Positions 54,289-62,592 of a DNA stretch of 64,000 nt are shown one piece after another (position 1 is the first letter of the stretch; the number at the start of each line of letters is the position of its first letter). A model generated the notes under the pieces. The model ran no database searches. It was not told where the DNA came from and was given only the letters and a program-made list of their open reading frames with translations. The position numbers were made by a program, and so were the translations under genes. This stretch comes from Chloroflexota bacterium. Its GTDB lineage: Bacteria; Chloroflexota; Anaerolineae; Aggregatilineales; Phototrophicaceae. The DNA lies in NCBI GenBank assembly GCA_026706395.1, contig JAPOYU010000168.1, forward strand, positions 1 to 64,000. Direction: 5' to 3'.

Positions 54289-56109
54289 CTATCCGGCCGC
54301 TGATGCAAACAGCTCCTTAGCATGTTCGACATAACTTAAGGACTGGTGGCGGAAATATGTGTTATATAGCTCGGCATAGTGACCGCCGCTGCGCATCAGG
54401 TGTTCATGGTTGCCTTCTTCGATAATCTTACCGTCTTGCAACACTATAATCCGGTCGGCGCTACGGACGGTGCTGAGCCGATGCGCTATGAGTATGGAAG
54501 TGGAGCGCTCCAATATGAGTTCAATCGCATCTTGAATCTGTGACTCTGTGAAAGGATCGATACTGGCCGTCGCCTCGTCCAATATGAATATCGATGGCTT
54601 CTGCACCAGGACGCGAAGGAGACTGACCAGTTGCCGCTGACCCAGGCTGAGACGGCCACCCCGTTCGCCGACAAACGTGCTTAGCCCGTCGGGCAAGCTA
54701 TCAAGCCACTCGCCGTGCCCGATGCTTTGAGCGATCGCGTGTATCTCCTCTACCGTCGCCATTGGATTGCCGTACTTGACATTCTCAAGCACGCTGCCGC
54801 TAAACAGAAAGGGTTGCTGCGGGACGACGCCCAACTTCGAGCGGTAGCTCTTGAGGTCGAGATCGCGGACATCCACACCATCTATTCGAATATCGCCGCG
54901 CTCAAATTCGTAGTAACGCGTGATGAGTTTCGCGATTGTACTTTTTCCAGCGCCGGTATGGCCCACGAACGCGACGTTTTCTCCAGGTCTGATATCCAGG
55001 CTGAAGTCACGCAGCACGGATTCGCCGGGCGCATATTCGAAATCGACATTCTCGAATGCGATCCGGCCATTCAGCGGACAAATGACAACATTATCCGTTT
55101 GAATGACCTCGTTTTCAGCGTCTATTAGGGCGAAAATCCGCTCCGCCGCGCTCAAGCCCTGCTGAAACTGGCTCCAAAATGAAGACAGGTTCATAAACGG
55201 GAACCAGAAACGGTCGACGCCTAGGATGAATAGATACCATGCGCCGGCAGTGATCGCGCCGCTGATTACCGACTGCGCTCCGGTCCAGAGGACTATGGAC
55301 AAGGCAACGGCCGAGATCCCGGTCAGCGTGGGGAATACCAGCGACATGACAGCGCCACGTTTAAGATTGATGCGGTAGCTTAATTTATTCACCGCCGAGA
55401 ATTCGTTGTAGATCATCTGCTCTTGGCGGAAGTTTTTGGCGACTCGTATGCCGGTCACACTTTCCTGAATATTGTCATTGACCACCGCCATCGCTCGCGC
55501 GCCTTGCCGTGTCACGATTCGGGCGATGAATCGAAAGGCTAGAGCGGCGATGACAACCAAGGGCATGGTGAGCATCAGCACCATGGTCAGTTCGACAGAA
55601 TAACTGAGCAGGGCGCTTAATAGGATTACTACCGAAAGAAACTGCGAGACGACATCACTGCCCAGAAGCATTACATCGCCGAATTCTTGAGTATCGCTGG
55701 TTATGCGGCTGATGACAGCGCCAGATTTGTGCCGGTCATAGAAAGACAGGTCGCGTTCGACTGCCGCTCGAAAGGCATCCTTGCGCATCTGAGCCACGAC
55801 TTGGCCGATGACTTCAACAGTGAATCGGCGCCGACCATAGTTTGCGATGTATTCCGTCACCGTGATAACCGCTAAGGCGCTCAACAGCAAAGTCATGAGG
55901 TCAGCACCGCCGACCAATTCGTCAACTGCGGCGGCGATGAAAACCGGGCGCAAGGCACTCGCGATTCCAACGACCAGGAAACCGATTAGCGCAAGCGCGA
56001 CCCGCCATTTGTGCTCGCCGACATATTTGGCGATCCGCGCGAACAGGCGGACATCCGAGTATTGACGGTCGTATCTGTCCCCTTGTAAGCCGCCGAATAT
56101 TGCCGCCAC
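54289..56109 (-). CDS. ABC exporter half-transporter, subunit with catalytic Glu
   Basis: A 606-aa type IV ABC exporter subunit: six membrane helices (~30-320) then an ATPase domain. Walker A GHTGAGKST (~383-391), signature LSLGQRQ (canonical LSGGQ; second Gly replaced by Leu), Walker B FILDEATASID with the catalytic Glu, H-loop IAHRLSTV. It pairs with the upstream gene (1-bp gap): here the ATP-hydrolysing Glu is intact but the signature is altered, the complement of its partner. Probably exports a drug, lipid or lipid-linked glycan. Confidence 0.92.
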   Translation of the reverse strand: MAAIFGGLQGDRYDRQYSDVRLFARIAKYVGEHKWRVALALIGFLVVGIASALRPVFIAAAVDELVGGADLMTLLLSALAVITVTEYIANYGRRRFTVEVIGQVVAQMRKDAFRAAVERDLSFYDRHKSGAVISRITSDTQEFGDVMLLGSDVVSQFLSVVILLSALLSYSVELTMVLMLTMPLVVIAALAFRFIARIVTRQGARAMAVVNDNIQESVTGIRVAKNFRQEQMIYNEFSAVNKLSYRINLKRGAVMSLVFPTLTGISAVALSIVLWTGAQSVISGAITAGAWYLFILGVDRFWFPFMNLSSFWSQFQQGLSAAERIFALIDAENEVIQTDNVVICPLNGRIAFENVDFEYAPGESVLRDFSLDIRPGENVAFVGHTGAGKSTIAKLITRYYEFERGDIRIDGVDVRDLDLKSYRSKLGVVPQQPFLFSGSVLENVKYGNPMATVEEIHAIAQSIGHGEWLDSLPDGLSTFVGERGGRLSLGQRQLVSLLRVLVQKPSIFILDEATASIDPFTESQIQDAIELILERSTSILIAHRLSTVRSADRIIVLQDGKIIEEGNHEHLMRSGGHYAELYNTYFRHQSLSYVEHAKELFASAAG

Positions 56110-56110
56110 G

Positions 56111-57904
56111 TCAGCCTCCCGCCTTCGGCTGAGCGGTTGAACCTGATGAGGCGTAGCGATCGAAAATATGGCGATATGACTCGGACGTCTTAAGAAGCTC
56201 CTGATGCGTCCCTTGCGCTACTACACGCCCTTTTCGAAGAACCACAATATGATCCGCCCAACGGATCTGTGACAGACGATGTGTGATTAGAAGCGTCGTT
56301 CGACCAGTCGCCGCGGACCATATCGCCCGCTGAATCTTGTCTTCCGTCGCGCTGTCTATTGCGCTCGTGCTGTCGTCCAGAATCAGAATCGGCGGATCGG
56401 TTTGGAAAGCGCGCGCGAGGGCAAGGCGCTGTCGCTGCCCGCCGCTGAGGGTCATACCGCGTTGGCCAATAATCGTGTCGTACTGAGCCGGAAAAGACGA
56501 AACGAAGTCGTGAGCTTGCGCCGCCTTGGCCGATTCTATGATTCTCCCCATGTCCCGGTCGTCTTTGCCGAAGGCGATATTTTCAGCCACGCTGCGGCTA
56601 AAGAGGAATATGTCCTGTTCAATTATGCTGATCTGGGACCGTAGCGCCTGCAAATTCCAATCACGCACATCAACGCCGTCTACCAAGACCCTGCCGCTGT
56701 CCACGTCGTATATACGATTGATCAATTTGCCGAGCGTGCTCTTTCCGGAGCCAGTCTGTCCGACTATTGCCACTGTTTGGCCGGGCTTAACTTCAAACGA
56801 GATGTTTCTTAAGGCCTCTTCCTCGGCGCTGTAGCCGAAACTTACGTCCGCAAAGACAATGGAGCCTTTAATTTCGCGACTATGGCCTCTCTCGTTTTGG
56901 TCGAGCGCTGTCTTCGCGTTGATAACATCCAGTATTCGTTCAGCGCCGGCATATCCGGAGGCGATCCTGGACGACGTGAAGAGGGAGATGAACACCGGAA
57001 ATTGAAACAGGTTTATCAGTCCAAGAAAGGCGATGACTTCGCCTTCACCGATCGCGCCGTCTCTGAACAGAATTACAGAGTGTATCAGCGCTGCGACAAC
57101 TGTCAGGCCGAAAAGCAATGTTGACAGGTAGCGCGCCTCGAACTCCCCCTGGTCGATGAAGCGGTCGCGCACCAGATCCGCCAAACTGTTAAACGTCGCA
57201 GTTTCGTGTTCCTCTTGTGCAGAGCCCTTAACGACCTCTAGCCCGTCCAATGACTCCGCCAGCCGCGCATTCATTTGGCCGAAACTGCCACGCACTTCCT
57301 GGGCAATCGGGTAGAGGCGCCGGATGAAATAGATCTGAACAATGATGTGCGAGACGATAAACATAAGTGGCACAAGAATCAGTTGTGGATTGATGCCCGG
57401 CGCGTAGACGGCTGGCATGATCAGAAACATGTTCGCGCCCGTGATCAGGTTTACGCCCGGGTTCATCATCAGATTCATTTCGCGCACGTCGTTTGTAACT
57501 CGCGCCATGGTCTCTCCGACCGGCTGCATATCGTGGTAGCTCATGCTTTTGCCAAGCAAGCTCGCGTAAAGTTCATCTCGGATATCCCGTTCAAAGCGCT
57601 GCGCGAATACCTCCGCCGCAAAGTTGCGAGCAAACTGCAATACGGAGCGAAACACTTGTGAGCCGATAATAAGCAGAACGCTGTTGAAAACGAGACGCAG
57701 TGTTTCCTCATTCATCAATAGCAAAGCGTCAAATGCGCTGCCAATAGCGCCTGGAACAATTCCAGCCAGAAGGGCGTTGCAGAATGCGCCACCGACCAGC
57801 AGTAATGCAGCTAGCGGGTGACGCGCAATATGTGACAGTATGAATCGGAGCGGGCTCGTGTGGTTGGTTTTGATGGGGGAGTCAACGCTGAACTCAAGCG
57901 CCAT
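56111..57904 (-). CDS. ABC exporter half-transporter, subunit with degenerate Walker B
   Basis: A 597-aa partner of the previous protein. Six membrane helices, Walker A GQTGSGKST (~382-390), canonical signature LSGGQRQR, and Walker B ILILDDSTSAID in which the catalytic Glu is Asp; H-loop ITHRLSQI is kept. The Asp is the mark of the non-hydrolysing site in heterodimeric exporters such as TM287/288. First gene of the pair, directed away from the GT-C gene at 58.0-60.4 kb by a 115-bp gap. Confidence 0.92.
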   Translation of the reverse strand: MALEFSVDSPIKTNHTSPLRFILSHIARHPLAALLLVGGAFCNALLAGIVPGAIGSAFDALLLMNEETLRLVFNSVLLIIGSQVFRSVLQFARNFAAEVFAQRFERDIRDELYASLLGKSMSYHDMQPVGETMARVTNDVREMNLMMNPGVNLITGANMFLIMPAVYAPGINPQLILVPLMFIVSHIIVQIYFIRRLYPIAQEVRGSFGQMNARLAESLDGLEVVKGSAQEEHETATFNSLADLVRDRFIDQGEFEARYLSTLLFGLTVVAALIHSVILFRDGAIGEGEVIAFLGLINLFQFPVFISLFTSSRIASGYAGAERILDVINAKTALDQNERGHSREIKGSIVFADVSFGYSAEEEALRNISFEVKPGQTVAIVGQTGSGKSTLGKLINRIYDVDSGRVLVDGVDVRDWNLQALRSQISIIEQDIFLFSRSVAENIAFGKDDRDMGRIIESAKAAQAHDFVSSFPAQYDTIIGQRGMTLSGGQRQRLALARAFQTDPPILILDDSTSAIDSATEDKIQRAIWSAATGRTTLLITHRLSQIRWADHIVVLRKGRVVAQGTHQELLKTSESYRHIFDRYASSGSTAQPKAGG

Positions 57905-58019
57905 TGCCGCTCCGAAGATCGAGATGTGATGCCGAAGGCCGAGTTTATCGGAATCACATGGATTGCTGAATGGGGAATCTCATCACGAGGTCCGCTGCAA
58001 TCATGGGCGCGTCCGACAG

Positions 58020-60422
58020 CTATCTGACTTCGAGGAGAATTGGCAGGGCGCCTATAGTGCCAGCGCCGTAAACTTCGCTACCCTGGACAGGCAGCCGCAT
58101 GATGTCTCCTGTTTCATTGTCGCTACTGTACATCACTACCCACAGTCGATATTTACCGGGTGCTGCATGTGCCGGTATTTCAATAGCCCGATTGTCCCAA
58201 ACTGGTATGCCGACCTGCCATTTGGACGTCAGCGCAAACCCGCCTTGTGGGCGGGAGTCATGGCCTTGCGCGATCGATTGATTCGAACTGGCGTCAACAA
58301 TAAAGGTGGCCACGGTGTATTCTTGATTCAGCTTGGCTTTCGTCAGCCAAAGCAGAGAAAACGGAATTGCTTCACCAGGCTGATATTGTTTTCCATTCGG
58401 CAAGACATAGCTGACCAGACGCACGGAATCGCCAAACTGCAGATCCGTCTCAGCGTCGCCAGAATAGAGCGACATCGGATTTGGCGCCGCCGCGCTCGTA
58501 TGGTATTCCAGCAGACGCACGGTGTCGTCGGGAACGGTCAGGCGCACTTCACCGACAAGATAATAGCGCCCAGCCAAATAGCGCTCCAGCGGACGGAAAC
58601 TCCACGGCATGAACGGGCTGGTATTGTTAAGGACCCACAGCCGGTCATGATGGCCAATCAGGTGTTGAATCACCCGCAGGCTTTGTACATCAAACCAACT
58701 GTTGGGATTATTCGATACAATCTGGGCTGGCTGTTTGTCACTGGCTGCCTGGGCCAAAGGACGAGGTAACACAACTGTTCGCGGCCCGCTGCCGCCAAAA
58801 TGATTCAGGGCGAAGTTGCCATAGTCGTTGCTCGGCAACAACAAAACCTCGCCGGGCCGAGCCTCCCGCTCCAGATAGTCGAGAACCTCGTGCAATCCTG
58901 CCTGAGCCGAATGAGCGCGTGGATCCCGACCGTAAACAGCGCCGAGGTTGAGCCCAATGAGACTGATGCAAATCATTAGCAGAAGCGGCGCCATATAGCA
59001 CCATCGGCTGCGACGGTGACGAAGAAGACTTATCAACGCCCAAGCACTCGCCACAGTGAGAAGCAAGAAGCTGATGCCCCAGATTGGCAGTTGGGCGCGT
59101 GTCCAGAGAAAATCAAAGCCCAGATCTTGCCATCGCTGCGGCAGCAGCACCCAGCGGAAATACTGCGGCTGAAACATTGATGGCAGCCATTCCGCCAGTC
59201 CTTGCGATTCCTGAGGCAGGGAGTTGCCGAAATGCGTCCAGCTCAAAGACACGCCGCTGAACTGGATCCAACTGCCATAAAGCAGCGAGGCAGCCCAAAG
59301 ACCACGAAGGCGGCCTTCACTCCGCATTTGAATTTTTTCGGCGACGGGAGCGGTTGCCAGCATCAGAATCGTAAGGACCGGCAATAAGAAACGCGGTGGC
59401 CAGCTAAGACCGCCGAACCAGTGAGCGTCGGTGGTTAGCGCATGACCGACTGCGTAGCTCATCAATAACGCGACCACCGACAGGACGAGCCAGTATCTGC
59501 ACTGGCGCCAAAGCATCCAACAGCCCGCGACTGCCAGCAGAACGATGGGCGATGTACCCCATATGCTTGCGCCAGGACTGAGAATGTAACTACGAAGGGC
59601 GGCGCCAGCATATTCAGATGACAAGCCGAACTGGTCGAAGAAGATCCTCAAGGGAGGCGGCATAGGATCGACGAACATCAGAATGACAGCAATTGCGATC
59701 GCCACCGCCAGCAGAAAAAGCGCGAACCGGCGCGGGTGATTCCAATTACGACTGTTTGCATCCGACATAACGAAAATCAGCAATGCAGGTATCGCAAACG
59801 CAGAAGAAAACTTGGTCAAATATGCCAGGTATAGCCCCGCTGCAGCAATCACAAGGCTTAGCAGCTTGCCCAAAGTCTTCTGGTCTCTGCCAAGTTGAAT
59901 TGCCAGATATGCCACTAGAATGAAGAGCGCGCTCAAGGGTTCTCGAAAGAAAGTCTGCGAGTATGCCCAAAGGTTTGTGCCGAGGCCAGCAGTGACCGCA
60001 ACTATGGCAGCCGCGGTCTCGCTGAATTTCAGTGTACGAACCAGGCAAAAGATCAGCCCCACGCTTAGTGACACAACGATTATGTTGAAAAGCCAGACCG
60101 TATGAATGTTGCCGAGGCGTGGCAGGGAATCGGCGAGCCGAAGGAGCGGAACCGCCAGCTGTATGTTTAGGCGCTCCTCAACATCGTATTCGCGCAAGGG
60201 CAGTTTCGATTCGTCACGAACGATTATCGCCGGCTTGAACCAATTCGATTCGTCCATCAACCAGTCGCCATAACGCGCCTGACTGGTTACGGCATCCAGC
60301 GCTCGCAAAGTATCTCCGGACTGAATAACCGCCCGGAACGTCAACATGTAAGCGCTCAGCGTCAGAGTGACGAGCACTAGAAATAGGCTGAGGGGATATG
60401 TTTTCGGACTAGAGACGGTCAT
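58020..60422 (-). CDS. GT-C-like membrane protein
   Basis: An 800-aa polytopic protein with about twelve helices and a soluble C-terminal domain (~640-800) containing beta-rich LWLTKAKLNQEYTVATFIVD similar in pattern to the one in the 51.5-kb protein. Loop 1 has REYDVEERLNIQLAVPLLRL with Asp/Glu at the GT-C position, and FFREPLSALFILVAYLAIQL is typical of this fold. Start ATG 60422, 16 bp behind the regulator gene; a longer reading overlaps that gene and is not supported. Substrate unknown. Confidence 0.72.
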   Translation of the reverse strand: MTVSSPKTYPLSLFLVLVTLTLSAYMLTFRAVIQSGDTLRALDAVTSQARYGDWLMDESNWFKPAIIVRDESKLPLREYDVEERLNIQLAVPLLRLADSLPRLGNIHTVWLFNIIVVSLSVGLIFCLVRTLKFSETAAAIVAVTAGLGTNLWAYSQTFFREPLSALFILVAYLAIQLGRDQKTLGKLLSLVIAAAGLYLAYLTKFSSAFAIPALLIFVMSDANSRNWNHPRRFALFLLAVAIAIAVILMFVDPMPPPLRIFFDQFGLSSEYAGAALRSYILSPGASIWGTSPIVLLAVAGCWMLWRQCRYWLVLSVVALLMSYAVGHALTTDAHWFGGLSWPPRFLLPVLTILMLATAPVAEKIQMRSEGRLRGLWAASLLYGSWIQFSGVSLSWTHFGNSLPQESQGLAEWLPSMFQPQYFRWVLLPQRWQDLGFDFLWTRAQLPIWGISFLLLTVASAWALISLLRHRRSRWCYMAPLLLMICISLIGLNLGAVYGRDPRAHSAQAGLHEVLDYLEREARPGEVLLLPSNDYGNFALNHFGGSGPRTVVLPRPLAQAASDKQPAQIVSNNPNSWFDVQSLRVIQHLIGHHDRLWVLNNTSPFMPWSFRPLERYLAGRYYLVGEVRLTVPDDTVRLLEYHTSAAAPNPMSLYSGDAETDLQFGDSVRLVSYVLPNGKQYQPGEAIPFSLLWLTKAKLNQEYTVATFIVDASSNQSIAQGHDSRPQGGFALTSKWQVGIPVWDNRAIEIPAHAAPGKYRLWVVMYSSDNETGDIMRLPVQGSEVYGAGTIGALPILLEVR

Positions 60423-60438
60423 GAAAGGGTCGTGGCAG

Positions 60439-61206
60439 TCATGCTTGCGACCGGCCGTTGGCTTCTCGCCTCTCGCGTATGATAGCAGAGAGCGCCGAAG
60501 CGATTCGATCCAGATCCTCGCGTTCAATGCCGCGAAATGCCATCGCCAGACGAATGAAAGCCCTATTGCGGCGGTCTGCAGCAAATTCCATGAGATCTGC
60601 GTCCTCGTCTACCGCTGAGGAAGCTTCTCGAGTGGCTGGACTTTTCTTAAGGCGATTGAATCCGCCAACGTCAGTGAAATAGCTCAGGTCTTGCTGAACC
60701 GCTTCTGCCAGAATCGCCAGGTGATGGACAGGTATCGTCGTTTCGCCATACTCGTATCGCTTCAAGAGTTCCGCATCAAGCCCGGTTTTCGCGCTCAAGT
60801 CCTTCACGCTGCTTTCTTGCGCCTTGCGTCCGGACTGGAGCAGGGCACCGACTATACGCTGCCGAAGTCGAAAATACTCATCACTCCCAGGCAGAGGCAG
60901 ATCGCTGGCCCTTGCAGCCGCGCCAGTCTTTGGTGTCCTGAAATAACCGGCTAGCCTCTCCAAATGAGGTAAACTGGGCACATTAGTGCCTAACTCCCAC
61001 GCTTCGATCAATTTTGGATCCACGCTCAAGTATTGGGCACAGTCTTCGGCTGTGCGTTCGGCAGCTAATCGACCCTGACGAATGAGGACCCCTAGGATTC
61101 TGCCCCGCAAGCAGTGGGCTTCGTCATGGTCCGCGCAATCGGTTCTGACAGTCGTCGACGATTGCAGCGTCCGTAATGCTGCTTGTGTCAAATCTTCGAA
61201 GCGCAT
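60439..61206 (-). CDS. Double-HTH (XRE-type) transcriptional regulator
   Basis: A 255-aa DNA-binding protein with two tandem XRE-like helix-turn-helix domains: ERTAEDCAQYLSVDPKLIEAWELGTNVP in parts (~55-85) and VKDLSAKTGLDAELLKRYEYGETTIP (~135-165). The C-terminal part is helical (FIRLAMAFRGIEREDLDRIASAL). ATG 61206 is preferred over 61287, neither with a strong Shine-Dalgarno. It immediately precedes a GT-C gene and probably regulates that gene or the ABC/GT block. Confidence 0.8.
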   Translation of the reverse strand: MRFEDLTQAALRTLQSSTTVRTDCADHDEAHCLRGRILGVLIRQGRLAAERTAEDCAQYLSVDPKLIEAWELGTNVPSLPHLERLAGYFRTPKTGAAARASDLPLPGSDEYFRLRQRIVGALLQSGRKAQESSVKDLSAKTGLDAELLKRYEYGETTIPVHHLAILAEAVQQDLSYFTDVGGFNRLKKSPATREASSAVDEDADLMEFAADRRNRAFIRLAMAFRGIEREDLDRIASALSAIIRERREANGRSQA

Positions 61207-61425
61207 GCTGGATTGCAGTCTGTTACTTGATTTGCTGATATTGTCAAACGTGCGATGCTTCCGCAAGCGCAGGTCGTGTACCCACACCTTGAGGCGACTG
61301 CTTAACGATCACTCGACAGTCCGGCTACCGTGTCAAGGATTATAGACTTGACTACCTGCTCAGGCAAGCAGGCTGCGCTCAATTCTCGGTTGAAATCTCA
61401 TGGAATCGCGACGGCGAAACTCGAT

Positions 61426-61581
61426 TCAGTCTTTCTGCGCCGATTTGGACGACGAGTTGGATTCAGACATGGCTGAGGCGTCTTGCGTCGGAGGTCTGTG
61501 AGTATGGATTCTAACCTCCCTCGGATCATTGCGCGACGCCTCTTTGTTCTCGGCCGGATCTATGTAACTGTGCAGAATCAT
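61426..61581 (-). CDS. Possible 51-aa protein
   Basis: Reverse frame from ATG 61581, beginning MILHSYIDPAENKEASRNDP and ending SSKSAQKD. Composition is hydrophilic and protein-like, and codon choice is not the Arg-rich pattern of shadow frames. The frame stays open upstream of the ATG for ten codons (SVISLAFPR), which is more compatible with the end of a decayed longer gene. No Shine-Dalgarno. Could be a small regulator, gene remnant or chance. Confidence 0.25.
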   Translation of the reverse strand: MILHSYIDPAENKEASRNDPREVRIHTHRPPTQDASAMSESNSSSKSAQKD

Positions 61582-61652
61582 ACGGGGAAACGCCAGTGAA
61601 ATTACAGAATGTCAAAACCGAAACACCTACCATATCCTGAACTCGTTTGACA

Positions 61653-61692
61653 GACGGATGGTGGCAGATTCCGCACATTGCGGCCATCTGTC
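61653..61692. repeat. Nested inverted repeat at the methyltransferase promoter
   Basis: GACGGATGG (61653-61661) and CCATCTGTC (61684-61692) pair with one mismatch; CCGC-acatt-GCGG sits inside (61671-61683). The element overlaps the -35 and could be an operator for a dimeric regulator such as the divergent XRE protein. Confidence 0.4.
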
Positions 61693-61706
61693 CAAACCGC
61701 TAGAAT
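61678..61706 (+). promoter_or_regulatory. Methyltransferase promoter
   Basis: -35 TTGCGG (61678-61683), 17-bp spacer, -10 TAGAAT (61701-61706). Leader about 25 nt with GGAGAG before the ATG. Confidence 0.5.
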
Positions 61707-61737
61707 CGATTCAGCGGGACCAGTGGAGAGAAGCTTC

Positions 61738-62592
61738 ATGCCTGACAGGGCGCGCCATGAATTGAATCGGAAATCGTGGAACGAAGGCACAAAAGCGCAC
61801 AACAGCCACAAGGGCGACCAGGTAGCGTTTTTCCGCGCTGGCGGCAGCACGTTGTTTGATGAGGAGCAAGCCCTGCTAGGTAACATTTCCGGCAAGACTT
61901 TGCTGCACTTGCAGTGTAATAGCGGCCAGGACAGTTTGAGTATCGCCAACCATCTCGGCGCCGAGGTCGCCGGCGTCGACATCAGCGACGAAGCTATACG
62001 TTTCGCCCGGCATTTGTCGGAGGAAAGTGGCATCTCAGCCGAATTCATCCGGGCCGATGTCTATGACTTCTTTGAGAGCAATCGTCGGCGTTTCGACATC
62101 GCGTTCTGCTCTTATGGTGTGCTCTGCTGGTTATCGGATCTACCAGAATGGGGACGCGGCATCGCTAGCTGTCTGCAAACGGGCGGGCGATTTATCCTAA
62201 TCGACTTTCATCCGACCTTCGCCATGTTCGACGAAGATTGGCAGTTGCGCCACGACTACATGGGCGGAGTCTGTTATGATTTCGAGTCGGGCGTTGGCGA
62301 CTACGTCGCACTAACCGGTTCCGCCGCCGAAATCGATTCCCTGCAGCCCGGCATAATTGACTTTCACAATCCGTTCCCGGGCGTGGAATACCAGTGGGGC
62401 GTCGCTGAAGTTGTGCAAGCCCTGCTTGACGCTGGCTTGCGGCTTAAGTGTCTTAAGGAATATGCATATTCCAATGGCTTCAAGCCTCTGTCAGACATGC
62501 GCGATCTTGGCGGCAGGCGTTACGGCGCGCCCTCGCATATGCCACAGAGCATCCCCTTTATGTTCAGCCTGGTGGCTGAGTTGACGCCGTGA
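61738..62592 (+). CDS. Class I SAM-dependent methyltransferase
   Basis: A 284-aa methyltransferase. Motif I is LLHLQCNSGQDSLSIANHLG (~55-74) followed by AGVDISDEAIRFAR, and RADVYDF corresponds to motif II; ILIDFHPTFAMF lies after motif IV. Similar proteins are annotated as generic type-11/25 methyltransferases acting on small molecules. ATG 61738 has GGAGAG about 9 nt upstream. Its stop overlaps the GTG of the next gene by 4 nt (GTGA), so the two are co-translated and may modify the same glycan or lipid. Confidence 0.85.
   Translation: MPDRARHELNRKSWNEGTKAHNSHKGDQVAFFRAGGSTLFDEEQALLGNISGKTLLHLQCNSGQDSLSIANHLGAEVAGVDISDEAIRFARHLSEESGISAEFIRADVYDFFESNRRRFDIAFCSYGVLCWLSDLPEWGRGIASCLQTGGRFILIDFHPTFAMFDEDWQLRHDYMGGVCYDFESGVGDYVALTGSAAEIDSLQPGIIDFHNPFPGVEYQWGVAEVVQALLDAGLRLKCLKEYAYSNGFKPLSDMRDLGGRRYGAPSHMPQSIPFMFSLVAELTP

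Larger units (their letters stand above)
61207..61737. other. Divergent region between regulator and methyltransferase
   Basis: 531 bp. It contains one short reverse frame (61426-61581), the methyltransferase promoter (61678-61706) and a nested inverted repeat (61653-61692). I see no RNA gene or further convincing coding frame. Confidence 0.6.
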
